Source: Gimesia aquarii (lineage in GTDB: Bacteria > Planctomycetota > Planctomycetia > Planctomycetales > Planctomycetaceae). Taken from it: a DNA stretch of 64,000 nucleotides. The stretch is from assembly GCF_007748175.1 (NCBI RefSeq), contig NZ_CP037422.1, positions 3,850,020-3,914,019 of the forward strand, given 5' to 3'. This document shows positions 34,420 through 43,146 of the stretch, in pieces. The translations under genes were made by a program, and so were the position numbers. The stretch's first letter is position 1. Each line of letters opens with the position of its first letter. The notes beneath the pieces are model-generated. The model did not search any database and was not told where the DNA came from. It saw only the letters and a list, made by a program, of their open reading frames with translations.

Positions 34420-35766
34420 ATGTCGACTCGGTACACAATACTCATTGCATTAATCAGCTTTTTTAATCTGCCTGACGCTGCCTTATTTGCGCAGACAAAC
34501 AATCGCAATATTTTGCCATCATTAGATGTAAAAGCAGCAAGCGTATCGGGAACCTGGACAAAAAAAGAGAACGATCTTATTGCTACAGGCAAGGGATCGC
34601 GGCTCATCTTACCCGGAAAGTTAGCAGGCAGTTACTCAATCACTGCCGAATTCACACGAACTGCAGGTGATAACTCTATCGGTGTCATCCTTCCCGTCGG
34701 TCCTGGACAATGCCTGTTCAACTTGTCGGCATTCAATGGTGAGGCCCATGGAATTGGCTTGATTGATGGAAAATTAGCGCGCGATAACCAGACAACCATC
34801 AAACCCGGGACACTTAAAAATAACCATCCTTATCGCTTGCTCATCGAAGTTGATGTCAAAAAAAATACCGCATCAATTTCATCACAACTGGATGGTCGTC
34901 CCTCTCTGAATTGGAACGGTAATCCCAGATCACTATCAATGTTTGAAGCCTGGAAAATCCCTAAAACAGATCAAGCCGGGCTGTACACAAATAGTGAGGT
35001 AACATTCCATAGCATTTTGGTCAATCGACTCGACCCCAAGATGCGAATGACGGCTCCCACCAAATCAACCTCGACAAAAACAACGAGTACAACTTCAACT
35101 GGAAATGTTTTGTATTACGACCGCGCGCATGGAGAGGGTCTGGCTAACGGCCTGGAAACGATGGCACGGAATCATAATTTCGCAGTTAAAATTTCCGATC
35201 AACCGATTTCTTCCAAGTCACTTAAAAACGTTCAATTGCTTTATATCCGTGGCCCCTCTCAAACATTTTCAACTGAAGAAAAAGCGGCAATCGTTGAATT
35301 CATACAAAGTGGTGGTGCTTTTCTGTTAGTCATGGATGAAGAACGACGAATGCCATTACAAAAAACGGGAGTCAATGAGATTCTCAAACCGTTCAACATG
35401 AAACTCACCGCTGATACGGAATACCTGCATAACTGTGGTGCGATTGCGAAAGCAGGTCTGATTAACCGGGCTGACCGCGAACTTCCTTTCAGCGGCGGAC
35501 GCGCGATCGAAGGGGGCACTCCGTTTGGATTTCAACTCGACAAAGCGGGGAAACCCGCCCAACCATTTGCCGCTTTCCAACAGGTTGACGGAGGTGGAAA
35601 GATCATCGTTTTGGCAGAAGGCATGTCCTCTATGTTAATGGGAACAAAGGAGGGAGTACGACTCAGCGGAATTCCAAGAAATCCAGCCAAAACAACCTAC
35701 TGGGGAAAAGACAGTCAAATTTTCATGACTGAAGTACTCGCGTGGCTAATGAAAACGAAAAACTAA
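34420..35766 (+). CDS. Secreted protein with DUF4350-like (GATase-1-like) domain
   Basis: About 448 residues from the ATG at 34420, which has a GGGAGA ribosome-binding site; a GTG at 34384 is possible but less likely. A signal peptide (ILIALISFFNLPDAALFA-Q) is followed by a beta-sandwich region (GSYSITAEFTRTAGDNSIGVILPVG), a Thr/Ser linker, and a class-I-glutamine-amidotransferase-like domain (NVLYYDRAHGEG, VQLLYIRGPSQTFSTEEKAAIVEFIQSGGAFLLVMDEE, GKIIVLAEG). DUF4350 and ThuA-like domains share this fold and often lack the catalytic cysteine; none is evident here. The following beta-helix gene starts 33 bp after the stop. Confidence 0.7.
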   Translation: MSTRYTILIALISFFNLPDAALFAQTNNRNILPSLDVKAASVSGTWTKKENDLIATGKGSRLILPGKLAGSYSITAEFTRTAGDNSIGVILPVGPGQCLFNLSAFNGEAHGIGLIDGKLARDNQTTIKPGTLKNNHPYRLLIEVDVKKNTASISSQLDGRPSLNWNGNPRSLSMFEAWKIPKTDQAGLYTNSEVTFHSILVNRLDPKMRMTAPTKSTSTKTTSTTSTGNVLYYDRAHGEGLANGLETMARNHNFAVKISDQPISSKSLKNVQLLYIRGPSQTFSTEEKAAIVEFIQSGGAFLLVMDEERRMPLQKTGVNEILKPFNMKLTADTEYLHNCGAIAKAGLINRADRELPFSGGRAIEGGTPFGFQLDKAGKPAQPFAAFQQVDGGGKIIVLAEGMSSMLMGTKEGVRLSGIPRNPAKTTYWGKDSQIFMTEVLAWLMKTKN

Positions 35767-35798
35767 TTTTCCAAGAGAACGAACCTGTAAGGTGCAAC

Positions 35799-37163
35799 AT
35801 GAAAGCGATTCTCATTGTATTGACAATGACCACTACGTTACCAGCGGCAGATTATTATGTTGCAACTACAGGTAGTGACCAAAACCCGGGTAGCTTGAGG
35901 CAACCTTTTAGAACCATTTCACGTGGTTTAGCTGCTGCACGGAAACCCGGTGATAGTGTGATTGTACGAGCAGGCGTTTATTCACAGTCTCGGACAATCA
36001 ACATTGTCAATTCAGGTTCAAAGGGTAAATACATCACACTGCGCTCTTTCAAAGATGAAAAAGTCATCATTGATGGCAGCAATACACCGACAGATGCAAA
36101 TCTCATTGCCGTACTGACACATCATATTCGAATTCAAGGTTTGGAAATACGTAATTCTAACGGGATCGGAATCGGGGCTTGGGGACCTGGTAGTCGTATC
36201 CATGCTGTCGAAATCATCGGAAACAACATTCATCACTGCCGACGTAGTGGAGCATACGCCGGATTTAATAATCTGAGTGATCCAGTCCGAGATATTCTAA
36301 TGAAAGACAATACGATCAAGAATTGTGTACTGATTAATGAAAAGCTGTCTAGTTCCAGCTGGAATTTTGGTCTCGGGGCAGGTCTTTCAAAAAATGTCAC
36401 GCTCAAAAATAATACTGTCTCTGAATGCTATGGTGAGGGAATCGGACTATATTTATCAGACCATGGTGTAATCGAAGACAACGTTGTTCATGACAATTAT
36501 TCAGTCAACATCTATCTGGACAATACAACCAACACTCAAGTCACCCGGAATCTGGTTTATACAACCAACGACAACAAGTTTTATCGCTTCAATCAGCCGG
36601 CATCAGGCATCCAAATTGCTAATGAAAATTATAGAGAATACACAAACTTGTCGTCACACAATACAGTTACAAACAATATCCTCATCGGCAACTATTTCGC
36701 CTTTTATTCAGGAAGCTATCAGCGTGGCGGAGGACTGCGTCACACCATCTTTGCTCATAATACTGCATACGGATCAACGGGCCCCCTGCTCCATATTGAT
36801 GCTGACCAGGGCCATCAAGTTTCCCGTTTCGTGAATAATATTTTCAAGCAAACAGGTGAAGCGCAGATTACAGATATTCAAGGCCCGACTGATCAAATAG
36901 AGTTCCGAAATAATCTCTGGCATGGCGGAATTCCACATCGAGCAGTCAAAAGTGCCAATGATGTTTATGCCGATCCGCTCTTTATCAAAGGTGGTTCCAA
37001 AAATGCAAAAGACTACCAGCTCCAGAGCAACTCACCTGCACGTAACACCGGTATCAAAACCAAGGAAGTTGGCTCAGATTTTGGTGGAAACCAGCGCAAA
37101 AATCGCACCGATCTGGGCGCATGGAAGTTTGAACTGACGACAACGAACTCCCAAAGTCAGTGA
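35799..37163 (+). CDS. Secreted right-handed parallel beta-helix protein
   Basis: About 454 residues from the ATG at 35799; an in-frame start at 35742 would overlap the preceding gene and hide the signal peptide (MKAILIVLTMTTTLPAA-D). The mature protein opens with the DUF1565-like motif YYVATTGSDQNPGS-QPFRTISRGLAAA, and then shows repeating N-rich beta-helix coils (IRIQGLEIRNSNGIGI, DILMKDNTIKNC, NVTLKNNTVSECYGEGIGLY, GVIEDNVVHDNYSVNIYLDN). The fold is that of pectate lyases and related polysaccharide lyases. No catalytic residues can be assigned. It is probably co-transcribed with the DUF4350-like gene and acts on polysaccharide outside the cytoplasm. Confidence 0.85.
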   Translation: MKAILIVLTMTTTLPAADYYVATTGSDQNPGSLRQPFRTISRGLAAARKPGDSVIVRAGVYSQSRTINIVNSGSKGKYITLRSFKDEKVIIDGSNTPTDANLIAVLTHHIRIQGLEIRNSNGIGIGAWGPGSRIHAVEIIGNNIHHCRRSGAYAGFNNLSDPVRDILMKDNTIKNCVLINEKLSSSSWNFGLGAGLSKNVTLKNNTVSECYGEGIGLYLSDHGVIEDNVVHDNYSVNIYLDNTTNTQVTRNLVYTTNDNKFYRFNQPASGIQIANENYREYTNLSSHNTVTNNILIGNYFAFYSGSYQRGGGLRHTIFAHNTAYGSTGPLLHIDADQGHQVSRFVNNIFKQTGEAQITDIQGPTDQIEFRNNLWHGGIPHRAVKSANDVYADPLFIKGGSKNAKDYQLQSNSPARNTGIKTKEVGSDFGGNQRKNRTDLGAWKFELTTTNSQSQ

Positions 37164-37373
37164 TTCCGAGAGTTTCTAATTGTGCAAGTTGTAGCGGTTC
37201 TCAGTCCTGCCCCCCTTGCTTGCAAGACGTTTCTGCCCTGATTCCAGTTCTTTACCTCCACGCATGTTGCCAGAACGCAACCTATTCTTTGGGAGTGGGT
37301 AAAATTACCCATATCTCCATCTCAATCAAAAACTTCAGTTGAGCATACTGAGGTTAGGAATAAGTGTAGGACA

Positions 37374-40300
37374 ATGGAAAATCGCAACCAACAACGAGGA
37401 TGGTCCAAGTGGTCCTGGTCTACTCCTCTTAAATCTATCAAGCAGACTATTCCGTTACGATATCTGTTAAGCGGTCTGACTCTGTTATTCGCAATTTTGA
37501 TAGTTGACCTAATGACTCCACTGGGAGTAGCTTGCGGTGTTCTCTACGTTCTTCTTGTATCAAGTACACTTTGGTCACCGCGAAGAGAATTAACCTGGGT
37601 TGTCGCAATTGCATCGACGATTCTTACATTACTAGGATTCGTATTCTCACCAGTTGGATCGTCAATTGGAAAGGTCATCACAAACCGAATACTCTCCATA
37701 CTGGCAATTTGGGTGACAGCAATCATCTGTTTAAAACAAAAGAGTTCTCAAAAAGAACAAACTCGAACTGCTTCGGAGTTCGCGATAATCCAAGAGCGGC
37801 AAAAACAAAATTCATCCCACCAGGCGATTCTAGAAAATGTCGTCGATGCCATAATAACAATTACTTCTCGTGGAATCATACATGCCTTCAATCCTGCCGC
37901 CGAACGTCTGTTTGGATATTCTACAAGCGAAGTACTCGGGAAAAATATCAACATGCTCATGCCCTCCCCCTACCGTGAAGAGCATGACGGCTATCTCGCA
38001 CGGTATCTAACAACGGGTAAACAAAAAATTATTGGTAGCGGCCGAGAAGTAGTCGGACAACGCAAAGATGGAACGACATTTCCTATCCATCTTTCAGTCA
38101 GTCAAGTTTTTCTGGAAGAAAATGGCCAAGATAAAGAGGTTTTATTCACGGGTATCATTCGAGATCTGACGGAACAGAAACAAAAAGAAAAAGAGGCTGA
38201 GATACGCACACGGGAACTACAAATCGCCACGGAGAAAAGTAAAGCCAATGAACGTCGTATTGAATCAATTGTGAATACGGCCGTCGATCCAATCATTACG
38301 ATCTCTGGTCAGGGATTGATTGAATCATTCAACCCCGCTGCCGAACGTTTGTTTGGATATTCTGCGGACGAAATCATGGGTATGAATATTAAAATCCTCA
38401 TGCCCTCCCCTTATCGGGAAGAACACGATGGTTATTTAGCCAAATATCTGGAAACGGGAATTCAAAATGTGATTGGTAGTGGCCGCGAGGTGATCGGACA
38501 GCGCAAAGATGGAACGACCTTCCCTTTACACCTTTCAGTCAGTCAAGTCGTCGTGGAAGATGACGCTCAAAATCCACAAATCATTTTCACCGGCATCATT
38601 CGCGATCTGACGGAACAGAAACAAAAAGAAAAAGAGGCTGAGCTACGCACACGGGAACTACAAATCGCCACAGAGAAAAGTAAAGCGAATGAACGTCGTA
38701 TTGAGTCAATTGTGAATACGGCCGTCGATCCAATTATTACGATTTCCGGTAAAGGATTGATCAAATCATTCAATCCCGCAGCCGAACGTCTGTTTGGTTA
38801 TGCAGCAGACGAAATCCTCGGCATGAATATTAAACTCCTCATGCCCTCCCCTTATCGGGAAGAACACGATGGTTATCTGGCTCGCTACCTGGAAACCGGA
38901 ATCAAAAATGTGATCGGCAGTGGACGCGAAGCAATCGGGCAACGTAAGGATGGGAGTACATTCCCTCTGCACCTTTCAGTCAGCCAAGTTCTTGCAGAAG
39001 ATGATGCACAAAATCCAGAGATCCTTTTCACGGGTATCATTCGTGATCTAACAGAACAGAAGCGAAAAGAAGAAGAAGCCGATTTACGCACACGGGAATT
39101 ACAAATAGCCACGGAGAAAAGCAAAGCAAACGAGCGTCGTATCGAAGCGATTGTAAATACGGCCGTCGATCCAATTATTTCGATTTCGGGTAAAGGACTG
39201 ATCAGATCATTCAACCCGGCCGCCGAACGTCTGTTTGGATATGCAGCAGACGAAATTTTAGAGAAAAACATAAAACTGCTCATGCCTTCCCCTTATCGTG
39301 AAGAACACGATGGTTATCTGTCTCGCTACCTGGAAACTGGAAAGGCAAACGTGATCGGTAGCGGACGTGAGGCAGTCGGGCAACGTAAAGATGGTAGCAC
39401 GTTCCCCCTCCATCTTTCTGTAAGCCAGGTCGTCGTGGAAGATGATGCAAAAAATAAAGAAATCCTGTTCACAGGCATCATTCGAGACCTGACAAATGAA
39501 GTTCATCAGCGACAACTCAATGCCGATTATGAAGGGCAGATTGATGCCATCAGCAAGTCACAAATGGTAATTGAATTCGAGATGGATGGTACAATCGTCA
39601 AAGCAAATAATAACTTTATAGAAATAATGGGATACTCTCAGGAAGAAGTAAGCGGCCAGGAACACAATCTCTTCATTGACCCACAAGAGCGTGAGAGCGC
39701 AAGGTACGCTACAATCTGGGATAAGCTTAATCAAGGTGAATTCGTAACATCAGAGCTGAAATGTATTGGAAAGAATGACCAGGCAATCTGGATTCAAGCG
39801 TCATACACACCGATCCTGGACTTAAATGGAAAACCATTTAAGGTGGTAAAATACTCGGTAGATGTCAGCCAACGCGTTTTGATTGATCAAGCATTGGAAG
39901 TAGCAAAAAATGATCTAATTAAAGCGAAGGAAGCAGCTGAAACTGCAAACCAAACTAAAAGCGAATTTCTCGCCAACATGAGCCATGAAATCCGCACCCC
40001 CATGACAGCCATTTTGGGATTCACCGACGTGCTGCTTGGAAGTGTCTCCAAACAGGAGGACATTGACTCGGTACAAACAATCAAGCGAAATGGGGAAAGT
40101 CTGATCTGCCTGATCAACGATATTCTGGATTTATCCAAGATCGAAGCGGGTAAACTCGATGTAGAACAGATTGATTGTTCTCCCCGTCAGGTCGTTGCTG
40201 ATGTAATATCACTAATGAGAGTGCGGACAAAGGCCAAGGGTCTGGAATTGAACATTCAATTTGATGGACCGATTCCTGAAACAATCTGCTCTGATCCCAC

Positions 40301-41129
40301 ACGACTTCGTCAGGTCCTCATCAACATTGTAGGTAATGCAATTAAGTTTACGGAAACGGGTACAATTCAGATAATTGTCCGACTTTTAAACAGAGAAAGG
40401 CTTGAACCAAAACTACAATTTGACGTAATCGATTCTGGAATCGGAATCCCTGAAGAGAAAATTGCCAGACTTTTTACCCCATTCACTCAAGCCGATGGCT
40501 CAACAACCCGAAAGTTTGGTGGAACGGGACTGGGACTTACAATCAGCAAACGTCTGGTGGAACTTCTGGGTGGTACGATTTCAGTTACAAGTACAAATGG
40601 GAAAGGGAGCACGTTTTCAGTCACTGTGACTACCGGCCCGTTGAACAAAGTGCGAATGATTACAAACGCTGCAGAATCGATCACCGAGAATGCAGAAAGC
40701 AATACCTCTCAGGAACCCGAATTGTTGCTGAAAGATAGCCGTATCCTGTTTGCAGAAGATGGTCCGGACAATCAGCGCCTGATTGGCTTTGTTTTGAAGA
40801 AATCGGGTGCAGATGTCACGGTGGTTGAGAATGGTCAAATTGCGTTTGACAAAGCGACCGAAGCATTATCAGAAAATCAACCGTTTGATGTCATTCTTAT
40901 GGACATGCAGATGCCTGTCCTGGATGGCTATGCCGCAACTCGAAAACTGCGGAATGCCGGATATTCCCCTCCCATTATCGCCCTGACAGCACATGCCATG
41001 TCAACAGACAGACAGAAATGCATCGATGCAGGCTGTGATGACTACGCCACCAAACCGATCGTGAGAAATAAGCTGATTAAAATGTTAGCAAGTTATGCGA
41101 ATAAATCGTTCGAAAAAGCAGAAGCATAA
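37374..41129 (+). CDS. Hybrid sensor histidine kinase with four tandem FixL-like PAS domains
   Basis: A 1251-residue membrane kinase. N-terminal helices (about 28-120) precede four PAS domains near residues 148-270, 295-417, 442-564 and 589-711, repeating every 147 codons. A divergent fifth PAS lies at about 727-845, then HisKA (NMSHEIRTPM, H871), HATPase (NIVGNAIKFTETG, DSGIGIP, FGGTGLGL) and a receiver domain (phospho-acceptor D1177 in LMDMQMP, KP near 1227). Each of the four repeats carries the EEHDGYL...GSGRE pattern. Its histidine (H204, H351, H498, H645) and an arginine 20 residues later match the heme-ligand His and the Arg of FixL in both sequence and spacing. Heme binding and gas sensing are therefore plausible but unproven. 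No partner regulator lies nearby. Confidence 0.95.
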   Translation: MENRNQQRGWSKWSWSTPLKSIKQTIPLRYLLSGLTLLFAILIVDLMTPLGVACGVLYVLLVSSTLWSPRRELTWVVAIASTILTLLGFVFSPVGSSIGKVITNRILSILAIWVTAIICLKQKSSQKEQTRTASEFAIIQERQKQNSSHQAILENVVDAIITITSRGIIHAFNPAAERLFGYSTSEVLGKNINMLMPSPYREEHDGYLARYLTTGKQKIIGSGREVVGQRKDGTTFPIHLSVSQVFLEENGQDKEVLFTGIIRDLTEQKQKEKEAEIRTRELQIATEKSKANERRIESIVNTAVDPIITISGQGLIESFNPAAERLFGYSADEIMGMNIKILMPSPYREEHDGYLAKYLETGIQNVIGSGREVIGQRKDGTTFPLHLSVSQVVVEDDAQNPQIIFTGIIRDLTEQKQKEKEAELRTRELQIATEKSKANERRIESIVNTAVDPIITISGKGLIKSFNPAAERLFGYAADEILGMNIKLLMPSPYREEHDGYLARYLETGIKNVIGSGREAIGQRKDGSTFPLHLSVSQVLAEDDAQNPEILFTGIIRDLTEQKRKEEEADLRTRELQIATEKSKANERRIEAIVNTAVDPIISISGKGLIRSFNPAAERLFGYAADEILEKNIKLLMPSPYREEHDGYLSRYLETGKANVIGSGREAVGQRKDGSTFPLHLSVSQVVVEDDAKNKEILFTGIIRDLTNEVHQRQLNADYEGQIDAISKSQMVIEFEMDGTIVKANNNFIEIMGYSQEEVSGQEHNLFIDPQERESARYATIWDKLNQGEFVTSELKCIGKNDQAIWIQASYTPILDLNGKPFKVVKYSVDVSQRVLIDQALEVAKNDLIKAKEAAETANQTKSEFLANMSHEIRTPMTAILGFTDVLLGSVSKQEDIDSVQTIKRNGESLICLINDILDLSKIEAGKLDVEQIDCSPRQVVADVISLMRVRTKAKGLELNIQFDGPIPETICSDPTRLRQVLINIVGNAIKFTETGTIQIIVRLLNRERLEPKLQFDVIDSGIGIPEEKIARLFTPFTQADGSTTRKFGGTGLGLTISKRLVELLGGTISVTSTNGKGSTFSVTVTTGPLNKVRMITNAAESITENAESNTSQEPELLLKDSRILFAEDGPDNQRLIGFVLKKSGADVTVVENGQIAFDKATEALSENQPFDVILMDMQMPVLDGYAATRKLRNAGYSPPIIALTAHAMSTDRQKCIDAGCDDYATKPIVRNKLIKMLASYANKSFEKAEA
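37830..39500 (+). repeat. Four 441-bp in-frame tandem repeats (PAS modules)
   Basis: The TTTGG codons of the motif ERLFGY fall at 37911, 38352, 38793 and 39234, exactly 441 bp apart each time. Linker sequence (RTRELQIATEKSKANERRIE) is repeated as well as the PAS cores, so the unit is a DNA-level duplication. Copies two to four are most alike; copy one is the most divergent. Confidence 0.95.
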
Positions 41130-41219
41130 TTTTCTACCACATAAATTGTGCTAGAATGATGGCAACAGCTGGAAATTATTTGCAACGACATAAAGACTAA
41201 TTAACGTCAGAGACAATCA

Positions 41220-41774
41220 GTGAGTACTCTTATCCCTTTTCTGCTCGAAAATTTTACGCTCAGCTTCTTGATTCTGGGATTGATTGCATCTGCCATCTCA
41301 CTCTTACGGCAACAAAGTCCGATAACAGCATCGACTGTTGTCGAAGCGCTGTTTTCCTATTTTCTCTTGTTCTCAATTGGCTTCTCCTTCTTCTATAACT
41401 TCGTAATGCATTCTTTCTTTGGTGAGACAGCAGCTCGGTTCATTGGTTGGGAACAAAGCCCGTTTCAGTTTGAAGTCGGTACAGCCAGCCTGGGATATGC
41501 TGTCGTCGGCTTTCTAGCATTTCGAGGGAGCTTTGGCTTACGTCTTGCTGCCGTAGTGGGGCCAGCACTGTTTCTTCTAAGGGCTGCCGGAGGACACGCG
41601 TACCAGATGATGATGACTCAGAATTATGCATCAGGAAACGCAGGCGTCATTTTTTACACAGATATTTTCATACCTATGATAAGTTTTGTGTTATTATGGT
41701 TGCAACGTCGATTTACGCTCGAATCGAATCGACAGGACTCATCTTCCGCTTTGAGGGACCGAGCCGATCTTTAA
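41220..41774 (+). CDS. DUF6790 family membrane protein
   Basis: A 184-residue integral membrane protein starting at a GTG. Hydrophobic segments lie near residues 8-28, 42-68, 92-105, 110-125 and 145-165 (FLLENFTLSFLILGLIASAI, LFSYFLLFSIGFSFFYNFVMHSFFG, FIPMISFVLLWLQ). The pattern FGE-AARFIGWEQSPFQFEVGTASLGYAVVGFLAF is characteristic of DUF6790. The function is unknown. Its last 62 bp overlap the end of the DUF1552 gene on the other strand, so the charged tail (LESNRQDSSSALRDRADL) is encoded within a shared stretch. Confidence 0.82.
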   Translation: MSTLIPFLLENFTLSFLILGLIASAISLLRQQSPITASTVVEALFSYFLLFSIGFSFFYNFVMHSFFGETAARFIGWEQSPFQFEVGTASLGYAVVGFLAFRGSFGLRLAAVVGPALFLLRAAGGHAYQMMMTQNYASGNAGVIFYTDIFIPMISFVLLWLQRRFTLESNRQDSSSALRDRADL

Positions 41775-43146
41775 CTCCCATTCCAGCAAGCATCGTATTG
41801 TACACGTCAAGCCCCTCGGCCCCCACGTCCATGATCTGCCCCGTTTTAAAACGACCATTTGCTCCTGTGATCGCATGGAAGACCCCGGACAGCTCACGTT
41901 TGACATCGTTGTGACGACCATCACCTGATTCAGTGGAAATTGTGATTAGAGAATTTTCAAGGATCGTCTGTCCGTTAGCTTCGATCGAATCTTTATCATT
42001 GAGTCGCTGCAGGAAATAAGCCACCTCGCGCATTTTCATATGAGCGTGAGCGCGCAGTGCTTCATTTTTCTTCTTTTCGTTGAACTTATGCCACCATTCA
42101 TGGCTGCACCCTTTATCGCCTGAAGCGTTCTGTTGACGGGCATCGTCAAACTTCCAAATTTTTTTGCCGTTATACTCATAATCGCCCGTCAAACGGATGC
42201 GCTCTCCGGCAGCCAGAAATGTTAATGCACCAAAGCGAACACGATCCATTTGAATTGCCAGAGCGTACAAATCGGCCATCAAACGCCATTCGGTAGTGAG
42301 TTCTTCGAGCGTAATATCGACTCCCATACCACCAGGATCAGCAGGTCCACCATGTAAAATTTTTGAACGCGGTGGTAGTTGGGGGGCATTGGGATTTTTT
42401 TTCTTTAATGCAAAGGCACGTTGCTCAAACTCCCGAATTCGATCAAGATGGTCTGCAACGCGTGCTTTCGAAGCAGAGCCTAATGGAGAATTCACACCCG
42501 TATAAAATTTGTAATCATCAACTACCGAATCCAATACACTTCGTTTAATTCGTTTGCGACGTACGTCAGTACCATCACCGCCTACAGAAATAGAACCGAA
42601 AACACGATCAAAAAGATCGCGTGGTCTTTCTTGCATAGTAGCAGCAACTGTGCAATCCTGATTGTAGCTATGAACGTAGCGCCCCACACGACTCCGTCTG
42701 AAAAACGTACCACCGATCAGTGTTGAAACCATTCCGGGTGGCAACCCCTTGGGATAATGCGCTTTTCGAATGACCTGATCAATTGAAGGTCCACCCGATT
42801 TGGCTTCGCCGTCCGGTGGCTCCGCCGTGAATGCACCAGAAGCACCATCGTAGTGAGCGTTGATTCCTTTCTCGTCACAACGAACCTGGTCTACATTTCG
42901 CATGATGAGCAGTTTATTACTTAATGGTTTAAGTGGTTCCAAAACTCCCTCAAAACCTTCAGTTTGTAGTGGCGCGGGTATGCCGAGACCAAAAAAAACG
43001 TTGAATGCTCTGACGGGCACTTCTTTCGTTTGATTTTGAGCAGCCTGTGTCGATGAAACCAGCATCTCTTCAAGCAGTGGTAACCCCACGGTAGCAGTTC
43101 CCACACTTTTGAGCATGGTACGTCGATTGATCTTTTGTATTGTCAT
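41713..43146 (-). CDS. DUF1552 family protein, Tat-type signal
   Basis: A 477-residue DUF1552 protein with a twin-arginine motif (NRRTMLKSVGTATVGLPLLEEML). Family features include VFFGLGIPAPL, IMRNVDQVRCDEKGINAHYDGASGAFT, GGPSIDQVI, YVHSYN and the C-terminal NSLITISTESGDGRHNDVKRELSGVFHAITG. DUF1552 belongs to the same broad superfamily as DUF1501 and is nearly always paired with a DUF1592-type cytochrome gene, as here: its ATG overlaps the upstream stop by four bases (43143-43146). The activity is unknown. Confidence 0.93.
   Translation of the reverse strand: MTIQKINRRTMLKSVGTATVGLPLLEEMLVSSTQAAQNQTKEVPVRAFNVFFGLGIPAPLQTEGFEGVLEPLKPLSNKLLIMRNVDQVRCDEKGINAHYDGASGAFTAEPPDGEAKSGGPSIDQVIRKAHYPKGLPPGMVSTLIGGTFFRRSRVGRYVHSYNQDCTVAATMQERPRDLFDRVFGSISVGGDGTDVRRKRIKRSVLDSVVDDYKFYTGVNSPLGSASKARVADHLDRIREFEQRAFALKKKNPNAPQLPPRSKILHGGPADPGGMGVDITLEELTTEWRLMADLYALAIQMDRVRFGALTFLAAGERIRLTGDYEYNGKKIWKFDDARQQNASGDKGCSHEWWHKFNEKKKNEALRAHAHMKMREVAYFLQRLNDKDSIEANGQTILENSLITISTESGDGRHNDVKRELSGVFHAITGANGRFKTGQIMDVGAEGLDVYNTMLAGMGVKDRLGPSKRKMSPVDSIRA

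Noticed and set aside
37830-39500. Long regular repeat considered as a CRISPR or other array
   Set aside because: The 441-bp period is in frame and encodes PAS domains; there are no short repeats with unique spacers.
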